From an uncultured Clostridia bacterium (GTDB taxonomy: Bacteria; Bacillota; Clostridia; TANB77; CAG-508), in assembly GCA_947625075.1 (NCBI GenBank), contig CANQMY010000091.1, forward strand, positions 1 to 5,093: a DNA stretch of 5,093 bases. Reading direction: 5' to 3'. A program made the translations under genes and the position numbers. Shown in pieces: positions 1 to 5,093 of the stretch; the first letter of the stretch is position 1; the number at the start of each line of letters is the position of its first letter. Below the pieces are notes generated by a model. The model saw only the letters and a list, made by a program, of their open reading frames with translations, was not told the origin of the DNA and searched no databases.

Positions 1-5
1 ATTTT

Positions 6-32
6 AACTACTCTTTTTAGAGTAGTTTTTTT
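6..32 (+). terminator. Rho-independent terminator of a gene upstream of the window
   Basis: A perfect 9-bp stem, AACTACTCT (6-14) paired with AGAGTAGTT (19-27), closes a TTTT loop. A run of T (28-32) follows directly. The T-run lies on the + strand side and there is no comparable run for the - strand, so this ends a + strand gene whose coding region lies to the left of the window. Confidence 0.85.
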
Positions 33-65
33 ATAAAAATTATTTTTACAAATACCAAAAAGTCA

Positions 66-94
66 TTGACAAAAAACTTGCGTTAAGGGATAAT
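66..94 (+). promoter_or_regulatory. SigA-type promoter of glgP
   Basis: A perfect -35 box TTGACA (66-71) and a -10 box GATAAT (89-94, one mismatch to TATAAT) are separated by exactly 17 bases. Transcription should start near 101, giving a leader of about 74 bases. I saw no convincing riboswitch, and no sequence matching the usual CcpA cre pattern, in this leader. Confidence 0.8.
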
Positions 95-162
95 ATTAAA
101 TGAAAAAATATGTAAAATAAATAATAATTTTTATACAATTAGATAAAATTTTTAGGGTTACT

Positions 163-169
163 AAGGAGG
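163..169 (+). promoter_or_regulatory. Ribosome binding site of glgP
   Basis: AAGGAGG lies 5 bases upstream of the ATG at 175. It is a full anti-16S complement and fixes that ATG as the start. Confidence 0.9.
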
Positions 170-174
170 AAAAT

Positions 175-2748
175 ATGTCATATATATTTAATAAAGTAAC
201 AGTAATATCACAGCTTCCAAAAAGAATAGGAAAGTTATATGATATTTCTTATAACATGTGGTGGTCATGGAATACAGAATTTTTAAGGTTATTTAAAGAT
301 TTAGATATAGATTTGTGGGAAAAATGTGAAAAAAGTCCGGTAAAATTTTTAAAATTGGTTTCACAAGAAAAATTAGAATGGGCATCAAAAGATGAAGAAT
401 TTTTAAAACAATATGATAAAATAGTAAGTGATTTTGAGAATTATATGAACTCAAAGTCAACTTGGTTTTCAAAAAAATATCCTGAAAACAAAGAAGATGT
501 TATAGCATATTTTTCAGCAGAGTATGGTTTAGATGAAACAATACCAATGTATGCAGGAGGACTAGGAATTTTATCAGGAGATTACTTAAAATCTGCAAGT
601 GATTTAGGAGTTCCAATGGTAGCAGTTGGACTTTTATATAAGAAAGGATATTTCCATCAAGAAATAGATGGTCAAGGTCATCAAAAAACTTTATATAGAG
701 ATATTGATATAAATTGTTTGCCACTTAAACCTGTAAAAGATAAAAATGGTAAAGATTTAATAATATCATTAAAATTGCCTTTAAAGAAACTTTCTTTAAG
801 AGTGTGGGAAATAGATGTTGGAAGAATTAAATTATATTTGATGGATTCTGATTTTGATGAAAATATTGAAGAATATAGAGATATAACAACAACTCTTTAT
901 GGAGGAGATCAGGAAAGAAGAATACAGCAGGAAATGGTATTAGGAATGGCAGGAGTAAGTTTAATTGATGCTCTTGGTTATAATCCTAGTGTATATCATA
1001 TGAATGAGGGACATTCAGCATTTTTAACATTAGAGCTTATAAAAAATATAGTAAAAACAAAAGAACTTTCATTTAATATTGCTAAAGATATTGTAACATC
1101 AAAAACTGTGTTTACAACACATACACCAGTTCCAGCTGGAAATGATATATTTCCAATAGAATTAATGCTAAAATATTTTGATAAGTTTTGGACGAAACTA
1201 GGAATTAATAAAGAAGAATTTTTAGAATTAGGAATGAAACCAAATGATACTGAAAAAAGCTCATTTAATATGGCAATTTTAGCACTAAAAATAGCAGGAA
1301 AAAAGAATGGCGTTAGTAAATTGCATGGAGCAGTTTCAAGAGAATTATTTACAGAAGTGTGGTCTTCAATTCCATCAAATGAAACTCCTATAGATTATGT
1401 TACAAATGGGGTACATACATGTACTTGGCTTGCACCAACAATGAAAGATTTATTTAATGGATATTTAAGACCATATTGGCAAGATAATATACAATATGAT
1501 GAAGTATGGAAAGATATATATAAAATACCTAATGAAGAATTATGGAAAATACATATATCTAGAAAAGAAAAATTATTAAAAATTGTTAAAGAAAATACTA
1601 CAAATAGATTAAGAAGATCAAATTACTCTTATGATGAAATAGAAAAAGTAGTAGGAGGTCTTGATCCTAATGTATTAACTATAGGTTTTGCAAGAAGATT
1701 TGCAACTTATAAAAGAGCAACTTTAATATTTAGAGATCTTGAGAGAATTACTAAAATATTTAATGAAAAAAATATGCCTATTCAAATTATATTTGCAGGT
1801 AAAGCTCACCCACAAGATTTAGAAGGACAGGAATTAATAAGGTATATTCATGAATTATCGCTAAAACCACAATTTAAAGGAAAAATATTTGTTTTAGAAA
1901 ATTACAATATAGGTATGTCAAGATATTTAATATCAGGTGTTGATGTTTGGTTAAATAATCCTAGAAGACCATTAGAAGCATCTGGAACAAGTGGACAAAA
2001 AGCAGCAATAAATGGAGTAATAAATTTTAGTGTATTAGATGGATGGTGGGCAGAAGGATATAATCAAAAAAATGGATGGGCAATTGGAAACAATAATGAT
2101 TATCAAAGTTATGATGCACAAGATGATGAAGATGCAAAAAGTTTATATAATATTTTAGAAAATAAAATTATTCCAATGTACTATTCAAAAAATCAAAAAG
2201 GTTATTCAGATGAATGGCTTGAAGTTATGAAAAATTGTATAGTTTCAAATGCGGGAAAATATAGTACATCTAGAATGTTACAAGAATATTTAGAAAAATT
2301 TTATATTCCACTATGTGATTTAGGAAAAAAATATTATAAAGATTTAAATAATGTATTAGAATATGAAAATTGGAAAAATATTATTACAAAGCACTGGAAG
2401 AATATCAAAATAACACAAAATAAATCAAACTGTAATAATGTTACAATAGATGCTGGTAATAAAATTACAGTAGAATGTTTTGTAGAACTTACGAATGATA
2501 TTATAAAAATAGATAATATAGAAATGCAAGCATTCTATGGAAAAATTGATAAAAATGGTGTAGTAGATGATATACAAATAAAAACAATGGAACTTGAAAA
2601 AAATAAAGAAGATAATAAATATAAATTTATTACAGAAATTGAATTAAAAGCAGGTGGAGATTATGGATATACTTTTAGAGCAATTCCAAAGAATAATATG
2701 TTATTAGATTGGGCAAACTTAAATTTAATAAAATGGATTAGCGAATAA
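175..2748 (+). CDS. glgP: Glycogen/alpha-glucan phosphorylase, DUF3417-containing type (GT35)
   Basis: This 857-residue cytoplasmic enzyme is predicted to cleave terminal alpha-1,4 bonds of glycogen or maltodextrin with phosphate, releasing glucose-1-phosphate. Residues 14-110 resemble the DUF3417 N-terminal domain (LPKRIGKLYDISYNMWWSWN). The phosphorylase core follows: YFSAEYG (112-118), AGGLGILSGDYLKSASDLG (127-145), HMNEGHSAF (275-283) and THTPVPAGND (315-324). In ARRFATYKR (506-514), R508 and K513 align with the phosphate-contacting Arg569 and Lys574 of muscle phosphorylase. SGTSGQK ends in K609, the expected pyridoxal-phosphate lysine, followed by SVLDGWWAEGY. The last 100 residues or so are the beta-rich tail usual in this subfamily (GGDYGYTFRAIP, 827-838). 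The length is normal and no domain is broken. It has its own promoter and terminator, and no glgB/C/D/A gene adjoins it within the window. The exact substrate (glycogen or maltodextrin) cannot be told from sequence. Confidence 0.96.
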   Translation: MSYIFNKVTVISQLPKRIGKLYDISYNMWWSWNTEFLRLFKDLDIDLWEKCEKSPVKFLKLVSQEKLEWASKDEEFLKQYDKIVSDFENYMNSKSTWFSKKYPENKEDVIAYFSAEYGLDETIPMYAGGLGILSGDYLKSASDLGVPMVAVGLLYKKGYFHQEIDGQGHQKTLYRDIDINCLPLKPVKDKNGKDLIISLKLPLKKLSLRVWEIDVGRIKLYLMDSDFDENIEEYRDITTTLYGGDQERRIQQEMVLGMAGVSLIDALGYNPSVYHMNEGHSAFLTLELIKNIVKTKELSFNIAKDIVTSKTVFTTHTPVPAGNDIFPIELMLKYFDKFWTKLGINKEEFLELGMKPNDTEKSSFNMAILALKIAGKKNGVSKLHGAVSRELFTEVWSSIPSNETPIDYVTNGVHTCTWLAPTMKDLFNGYLRPYWQDNIQYDEVWKDIYKIPNEELWKIHISRKEKLLKIVKENTTNRLRRSNYSYDEIEKVVGGLDPNVLTIGFARRFATYKRATLIFRDLERITKIFNEKNMPIQIIFAGKAHPQDLEGQELIRYIHELSLKPQFKGKIFVLENYNIGMSRYLISGVDVWLNNPRRPLEASGTSGQKAAINGVINFSVLDGWWAEGYNQKNGWAIGNNNDYQSYDAQDDEDAKSLYNILENKIIPMYYSKNQKGYSDEWLEVMKNCIVSNAGKYSTSRMLQEYLEKFYIPLCDLGKKYYKDLNNVLEYENWKNIITKHWKNIKITQNKSNCNNVTIDAGNKITVECFVELTNDIIKIDNIEMQAFYGKIDKNGVVDDIQIKTMELEKNKEDNKYKFITEIELKAGGDYGYTFRAIPKNNMLLDWANLNLIKWISE

Positions 2749-2751
2749 TCA

Positions 2752-2786
2752 AAAATAGCTTCCTTTGTATTTAAGGAAGTTATTTT
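2752..2786 (+). terminator. Rho-independent terminator of glgP
   Basis: It begins 4 bases after the glgP stop codon. The central GCTTCCTT (2758-2765) pairs with AAGGAAGT (2773-2780) with one G.U pair, around a 7-base loop. The stem can extend outward through A/T pairs to 2752 and 2786, and the downstream arm ends in TTTT. It separates glgP from the pyk promoter. Confidence 0.8.
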
Positions 2787-2820
2787 AATTAATAAAAATA
2801 AAACTTTACGTAAAAAATAG

Positions 2821-2849
2821 TTGAATTAAGTATAATATAATGTTATAAT
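2821..2849 (+). promoter_or_regulatory. SigA-type promoter of pyk with extended -10
   Basis: TTGAAT (2821-2826) and a perfect TATAAT (2844-2849) are 17 bases apart. The -10 is directly preceded by TGT (2841-2843), which fits the TGn extended -10 element. Transcription should start near 2856, giving a leader of roughly 50 bases. A second TATAAT at 2831-2836 lacks a well-spaced -35. Strong, near-consensus elements suit a highly expressed glycolytic gene. Confidence 0.8.
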
Positions 2850-2888
2850 AATTTCTGCTTATTAATTAAATATTAACAATATGATAAT

Positions 2889-2894
2889 GGAGGT
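2889..2894 (+). promoter_or_regulatory. Ribosome binding site deciding the pyk start
   Basis: GGAGGT sits 10 bases before the ATG at 2905. The earlier in-frame ATGs at 2881 and 2887 have only AT-rich sequence upstream, and the coding from them would run through this site. The site therefore favours 2905 as the real start. Confidence 0.8.
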
Positions 2895-2904
2895 CATAAA
2901 AAAT

Positions 2905-4344
2905 ATGAAAAAAATATTAAGAAAAACTAAGATTGTAGGAACAATTGGACCAGCTAGTGAACATAGATTAAAAGAATTATTTGAAGCTGGATTAAATGTA
3001 ACAAGAATAAATTATTCACATGGAAGCTGGGAAGAGCAAAAAGAAAAAACAGAAGAAATTTTAAGATTAAGAAAAGAAATGGACTTACCAATTGCGCTTG
3101 TTCTTGATATGCAAGGACCAGAAATTAGAACAGGAAAGTTAGAAAATGTAAATGAAAAAATACAATTAGAAGATGGACAAAAATTTACATTAGTAAATGA
3201 AGATATTTTAGGAAATAAAGATAGGGTATCAGTTTCATATAAAGAATTATATAAAGATGTAGCTCCAGGTGCAAAAGTTTTAATAGATGACGGAGCAATT
3301 CAATTAGTAGTTGATGAGATACAAGATAAAGATATAATTTGTACTGTTGTACATGGAAATGGTTTAGGAAGCAGAAAAACAATTAATTTACCAGGAACAG
3401 CAGTAAAACTTCCAGCATTAAAAGAAAAAGATATTGAAGATTTAAAAACAGCATGTGAACATGATTATGATTTTGTTGCAATGTCTTTTGCAAGAAATAA
3501 AGATGATGTAGAACAAGTTAGAAAAGTATTAGATGAAAATGGTGGAAAAGATATAAAAATAATAACAAAAATTGAAAACATTGAAGGTGTACAAAATCTA
3601 GAAGAAATTATAGAAGTATCAGATGCTCAGATGATTGCTCGTGGAGATTTAGCTACTGAAACTGATTTTACAGAACCTCCTATTTTACAAAAGAAAATTA
3701 TAAAATTATGTAATAAATCAAGTAAAGAAACAATAACGGCAACACAAATGTTAGAATCAATGACACATGCTCCTCTTCCTACAAGAGCAGAAGCAAGTGA
3801 TGTTGCAAATGCTATATATGACAGAACAAGTGCGATAATGCTTTCAGGTGAATGTGCTTTAGGTGAATATCCTGTAGAGTGTGTTAAAACTATGGATAAA
3901 ATTGCAAGAAGAGTAGAGCCAGATATAGGATATTGGAAAAGATTTGATATGAATGAGAGTATTGAGTTAGATACATTAGAAAAAAATGTTGCTTATGCTA
4001 ATTGTATAACAGCTAAAACTATGAATGCAGTTGCAATTGTTTGTTATACACATACAGGTAATTCTGCAAGATATTTATCAGGTTTAGGAGCAGGGTGCCC
4101 AATTTTAGCAATTACAGATAATGTAAAAACATTTAATCAGTTATCTTTAACATGGAATGTAACTCCTATATATATTGAACCAAGAGAAACAATAAATAAG
4201 ACAATTGAAGATGGAATTGAAAAATTAAAATCTCAAGATATACTTGAAAAAGGAGATATAATAGTAATTTCAGGTGGAGACAAAATAGTGTCAATCAATA
4301 AATGTCCAATAAATCAAACTATTGGAGGAATTATAAAAATATAA
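2905..4344 (+). CDS. pyk: Pyruvate kinase
   Basis: This cytoplasmic glycolytic enzyme transfers phosphate from phosphoenolpyruvate to ADP, giving pyruvate and ATP. From 2905 it is 479 residues, the usual length for the form lacking the extra C-terminal phosphohistidine domain seen in Bacillus. The start MKKILRKTKIVGTIGPASE matches the family N-terminus. Substrate-site residues visible by motif are R34, N36, S38 and H39 (TRINYSHG), D68 (LDMQGPEIRTG), K222 and E224 (ITKIENIEGVQNL), D248 (ARGDL) and T280 (ATQMLESM). Residues about 76-165 form the B domain, ending in NLPG. E73 in GPEIR is the glutamate associated with K+-dependent enzymes. Some usually conserved motif positions differ: A250 after ARGDL, R307 and S309 in YDRTSA, C317 in SGECALGEYP. 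The C-terminal domain (from about 360) ends in GGIIKI and is fairly divergent. The gene is monocistronic, with no adjacent pfkA in the window. Confidence 0.96.
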   Translation: MKKILRKTKIVGTIGPASEHRLKELFEAGLNVTRINYSHGSWEEQKEKTEEILRLRKEMDLPIALVLDMQGPEIRTGKLENVNEKIQLEDGQKFTLVNEDILGNKDRVSVSYKELYKDVAPGAKVLIDDGAIQLVVDEIQDKDIICTVVHGNGLGSRKTINLPGTAVKLPALKEKDIEDLKTACEHDYDFVAMSFARNKDDVEQVRKVLDENGGKDIKIITKIENIEGVQNLEEIIEVSDAQMIARGDLATETDFTEPPILQKKIIKLCNKSSKETITATQMLESMTHAPLPTRAEASDVANAIYDRTSAIMLSGECALGEYPVECVKTMDKIARRVEPDIGYWKRFDMNESIELDTLEKNVAYANCITAKTMNAVAIVCYTHTGNSARYLSGLGAGCPILAITDNVKTFNQLSLTWNVTPIYIEPRETINKTIEDGIEKLKSQDILEKGDIIVISGGDKIVSINKCPINQTIGGIIKI

Positions 4345-4363
4345 TATATAATTAAAATAAGAT

Positions 4364-4395
4364 AAAAAGGTTAGCAAAATTTGCTAACCTTTTTT
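4364..4395 (+). terminator. Rho-independent terminator of pyk, possibly bidirectional
   Basis: GGTTAGCAA (4369-4377) pairs with TTGCTAACC (4381-4389) around an AAT loop. An A-run (4364-4368) flanks the left arm and six T (4390-4395) follow the right arm. The symmetry means the same hairpin could also terminate - strand transcription. It lies 20 bases after the pyk stop and insulates the cotJ genes from pyk read-through. Confidence 0.92.
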
Positions 4396-4448
4396 AGTTG
4401 GCAAGTGGTAATATTTAATAAATGTTGTAAAGAAAAAATGTAATTATA

Positions 4449-4462
4449 CAAAATAGTAACAT
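4449..4462 (+). repeat. Direct repeat copy 1, CAAAATAGTAACAT
   Basis: This 14-base string at the cotJ promoter recurs exactly at 4575-4588 inside cotJA. A partial copy (CAAAATAGT) is at 4545. Its function is unknown. Confidence 0.45.
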
Positions 4463-4477
4463 TTAAATTATTGTTAC
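4456..4477. repeat. Inverted repeat GTAACA/TGTTAC in the cotJ promoter
   Basis: GTAACA (4456-4461) and its exact reverse complement TGTTAC (4472-4477) are separated by 10 A/T bases. The arms cover the -35 region and end immediately before the -10 box. It could be an operator for a sporulation regulator, but a 6-bp dyad in AT-rich DNA may also be chance. Confidence 0.4.
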
Positions 4478-4486
4478 CATAAAATA
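4457..4486 (+). promoter_or_regulatory. Probable mother-cell sporulation promoter (SigE or SigK) of cotJ
   Basis: CATAAAATA (4478-4486) fits the SigK -10 pattern CATAnnnTA and is close to the SigE pattern CATACAnT. Upstream, TAACATT (4457-4463) matches the SigE -35 pattern KMATATT at six of seven places with a 14-base spacer. AACA (4458-4461) fits the SigK -35 with a 16-base spacer. The two readings overlap and cannot be separated by eye. The Bacillus subtilis cotJ operon is known to be SigE-dependent, so SigE is preferred. No good SigA promoter was found in this gap. The predicted start is about 15-20 bases before the cotJA ATG. Confidence 0.6.
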
Positions 4487-4498
4487 TAGTATATAAAA

Positions 4499-4505
4499 AA
4501 GGAGG
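4499..4505 (+). promoter_or_regulatory. Ribosome binding site of cotJA
   Basis: AAGGAGG lies 6 bases before the ATG at 4512, an optimal arrangement that fixes the cotJA start. Confidence 0.9.
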
Positions 4506-4511
4506 AAAATA

Positions 4512-4829
4512 ATGTATAAATGCAAATGTTGTAATTCATGTAGACAAAATAGTCAAATGATTACAATTAATAATCAAAATAGTAACATGAATGATAAATG
4601 TAGTTGTGGTTTTAATGATCCATCAGTATTTCCAGAAAACTATATGTATGGACAAAGTTATGTTCCAATTCAATATATAGATACTACATTTAAACCTAAT
4701 GTAGCACTAAAAATGGGATCTTTATATCCTGAACTTGTTAGTCCTTATACAGCAGGTCAAGGAATGGAAGAAATTGAATATCTAAGAAATGCAACTTATA
4801 ATGAAGGGAGATGTCCAAATGCCTTATAA
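4512..4829 (+). CDS. cotJA: Spore coat-associated protein CotJA with a cysteine-rich N-terminus
   Basis: This 105-residue protein is predicted to be a spore coat component made in the mother cell. Residues 50-79 (YVPIQYIDTTFKPNVALKMG through LYPELVSPY) are the recognisable CotJA core. In Bacillus, CotJA, CotJB and CotJC are encoded together, and CotJA and CotJC depend on each other for assembly into the coat. There is no signal peptide or membrane segment. The first 32 residues are unusual: CKCCNSC at 4-10 and CSC at 30-32 give six cysteines, joined by an N/Q/S-rich linker holding two similar units, RQNSQM and NQNSNM. A seventh cysteine is at 101. The cysteines might bind metal or cross-link the coat; this is inference. 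The gene overlaps cotJB by 11 bases, so the two are co-transcribed and probably translationally coupled. It is preceded by a probable sporulation promoter. Confidence 0.92.
   Translation: MYKCKCCNSCRQNSQMITINNQNSNMNDKCSCGFNDPSVFPENYMYGQSYVPIQYIDTTFKPNVALKMGSLYPELVSPYTAGQGMEEIEYLRNATYNEGRCPNAL
4545..4590 (+). repeat. Imperfect 16-base direct repeat inside cotJA
   Basis: CAAAATAGTCAAATGA (4545-4560) and CAAAATAGTAACATGA (4575-4590) match at 14 of 16 bases with a 30-base (10-codon) period. They encode QNSQM and QNSNM. This suggests a small in-frame duplication in the linker between the two cysteine clusters. The second unit contains the exact 14-base match to the promoter copy at 4449-4462. Confidence 0.5.
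4805..4810 (+). promoter_or_regulatory. Ribosome binding site of cotJB, inside cotJA
   Basis: AGGGAG lies 8 bases before the ATG at 4819 and within the last codons of cotJA. It supports the overlapping start and translational coupling. Confidence 0.7.
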
Positions 4830-5093
4830 TTGCGTTATAAATAATGAAGAAAATAATTTATCAAAGCAAGAATTAATGAATATGATTCAAAGTTATGCTT
4901 TTGCAGTTAATGATTTAACTTTATATTTAGATACTCATAAAGACGATGAAAAAGCTTTAAAGCTTCATAATGAATATACGAGAGAATTAAAGAAATATGT
5001 AGACATTTATGAAAAGAATTATGGGCCACTTACAATGTATTGTCCTTGTAATAGTTGGAGATGGATATCAAATCCATGGCCTTGGGAAGGAGG
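4819..5093 (+). CDS. cotJB: Spore coat protein CotJB (runs off the right edge)
   Basis: The 91 complete codons visible give a small spore coat protein of the CotJB family. Diagnostic segments are YAFAVNDLTLYLDTHKDDEKAL (26-47), in which LTLYLDTHPDD-like sequence is the family signature, then YGPLT (68-72) and the tryptophan-rich end NPWPWEGG (85 to the edge). Family members usually end at or just after this tail, so only a codon or two and the stop are probably missing. The start at 4819 is favoured by AGGGAG 8 bases upstream and by a fresh frame overlapping the cotJA stop by 11 bases. There is no membrane segment or signal peptide. Cysteines at 5, 75 and 77 (CPC) recall the cysteine richness of the adjacent CotJA. 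It is expected to be co-expressed with CotJA in the mother cell and to act in coat assembly with CotJA and the manganese-catalase-like CotJC. Confidence 0.93.
   Translation, partial: MPYNCVINNEENNLSKQELMNMIQSYAFAVNDLTLYLDTHKDDEKALKLHNEYTRELKKYVDIYEKNYGPLTMYCPCNSWRWISNPWPWEG
5087..5093 (+). promoter_or_regulatory. Likely ribosome binding site of the next gene (expected cotJC)
   Basis: The last seven bases are AAGGAGG, a perfect Shine-Dalgarno that also encodes the Glu-Gly-Gly end of CotJB. Its position at the expected 3' end of cotJB implies that a further gene starts within about 5-12 bases of the edge. The order known from Bacillus and Clostridia makes cotJC the natural candidate. Confidence 0.6.

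Noticed and set aside
152..164. Small hairpin TTAG/CTAA overlapping the glgP ribosome site
   Set aside because: A stem of only four mostly A-U pairs with a 5-base loop would be too weak to be a credible RNA switch.
500..724. Open reading frame of 74 codons on the - strand
   Set aside because: It lies wholly inside glgP, in a region coding conserved phosphorylase motifs. It has no recognisable product, and its leucine-rich composition is what the reverse of AT-rich coding DNA gives.
2881..2904. In-frame N-terminal extension of pyk (MIMEVIKN) from the ATG at 2881
   Set aside because: The extension runs through the GGAGGT ribosome site of the ATG at 2905, lacks its own ribosome site, and is not part of the normal pyruvate kinase N-terminus.
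3185..3382. Open reading frame of 65 codons on the - strand
   Set aside because: It is antisense to the B domain of pyk, has a low-complexity L/H/Y-rich translation and no family resemblance. It is a shadow of pyk.
4396..4455. Possible SigA promoter in the pyk-cotJA gap (TTGGCA at 4398, or TTGTAA at 4425 with TATACA at 4445)
   Set aside because: TTGGCA has no -10 at a proper distance, and TTGTAA to TATACA is only 14 bases apart. Neither fits SigA spacing, and the CATAAAATA promoter further down is better placed.
4345..4511. Hidden small gene or structured RNA between pyk and cotJA
   Set aside because: The 167 bases hold only the pyk terminator, the cotJ promoter with its dyad, and the cotJA ribosome site. 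No open frame of useful length and no further strong hairpin was seen.

Overview
The window is a strongly AT-rich stretch of chromosome. All four genes are on the + strand, use AGA for almost every arginine and A/T at third positions, and carry strong AAGGAGG-type ribosome binding sites. Together with the spore-coat genes cotJA and cotJB, this points to an endospore-forming, low-GC member of the Bacillota, most likely class Clostridia. The sequence alone does not fix genus or species.

Layout: bases 1-32 hold the terminator of a gene lying upstream of the window. A vegetative-type promoter (66-94) then drives a single glgP gene (175-2748) for a glycogen/alpha-glucan phosphorylase of the DUF3417-containing type, closed by its own hairpin terminator (2752-2786). 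A second vegetative promoter with an extended -10 (2821-2849) drives pyk (pyruvate kinase, 2905-4344), closed by a strong terminator (4364-4395). Next is a 167-base gap with a promoter resembling mother-cell sporulation promoters (SigE or SigK type, 4457-4486). After it come cotJA (4512-4829) and cotJB (4819 to beyond the right edge). The last seven bases are a Shine-Dalgarno sequence, which suggests that cotJC, the usual third gene, begins just outside.

How the genes relate: GlgP releases glucose-1-phosphate from stored glucan, which enters glycolysis, where pyruvate kinase catalyses the final ATP-yielding step. The two genes are functionally connected but are separate transcription units. 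The cotJ genes form a third unit, expected to be active only in the mother cell during sporulation.

Nothing here looks like a new system, a mobile element, a CRISPR array or an RNA gene. The items most worth a second look are the cysteine-rich head of CotJA, several substitutions in otherwise conserved motifs of pyruvate kinase, and the promoter/dyad/direct-repeat arrangement upstream of cotJA.
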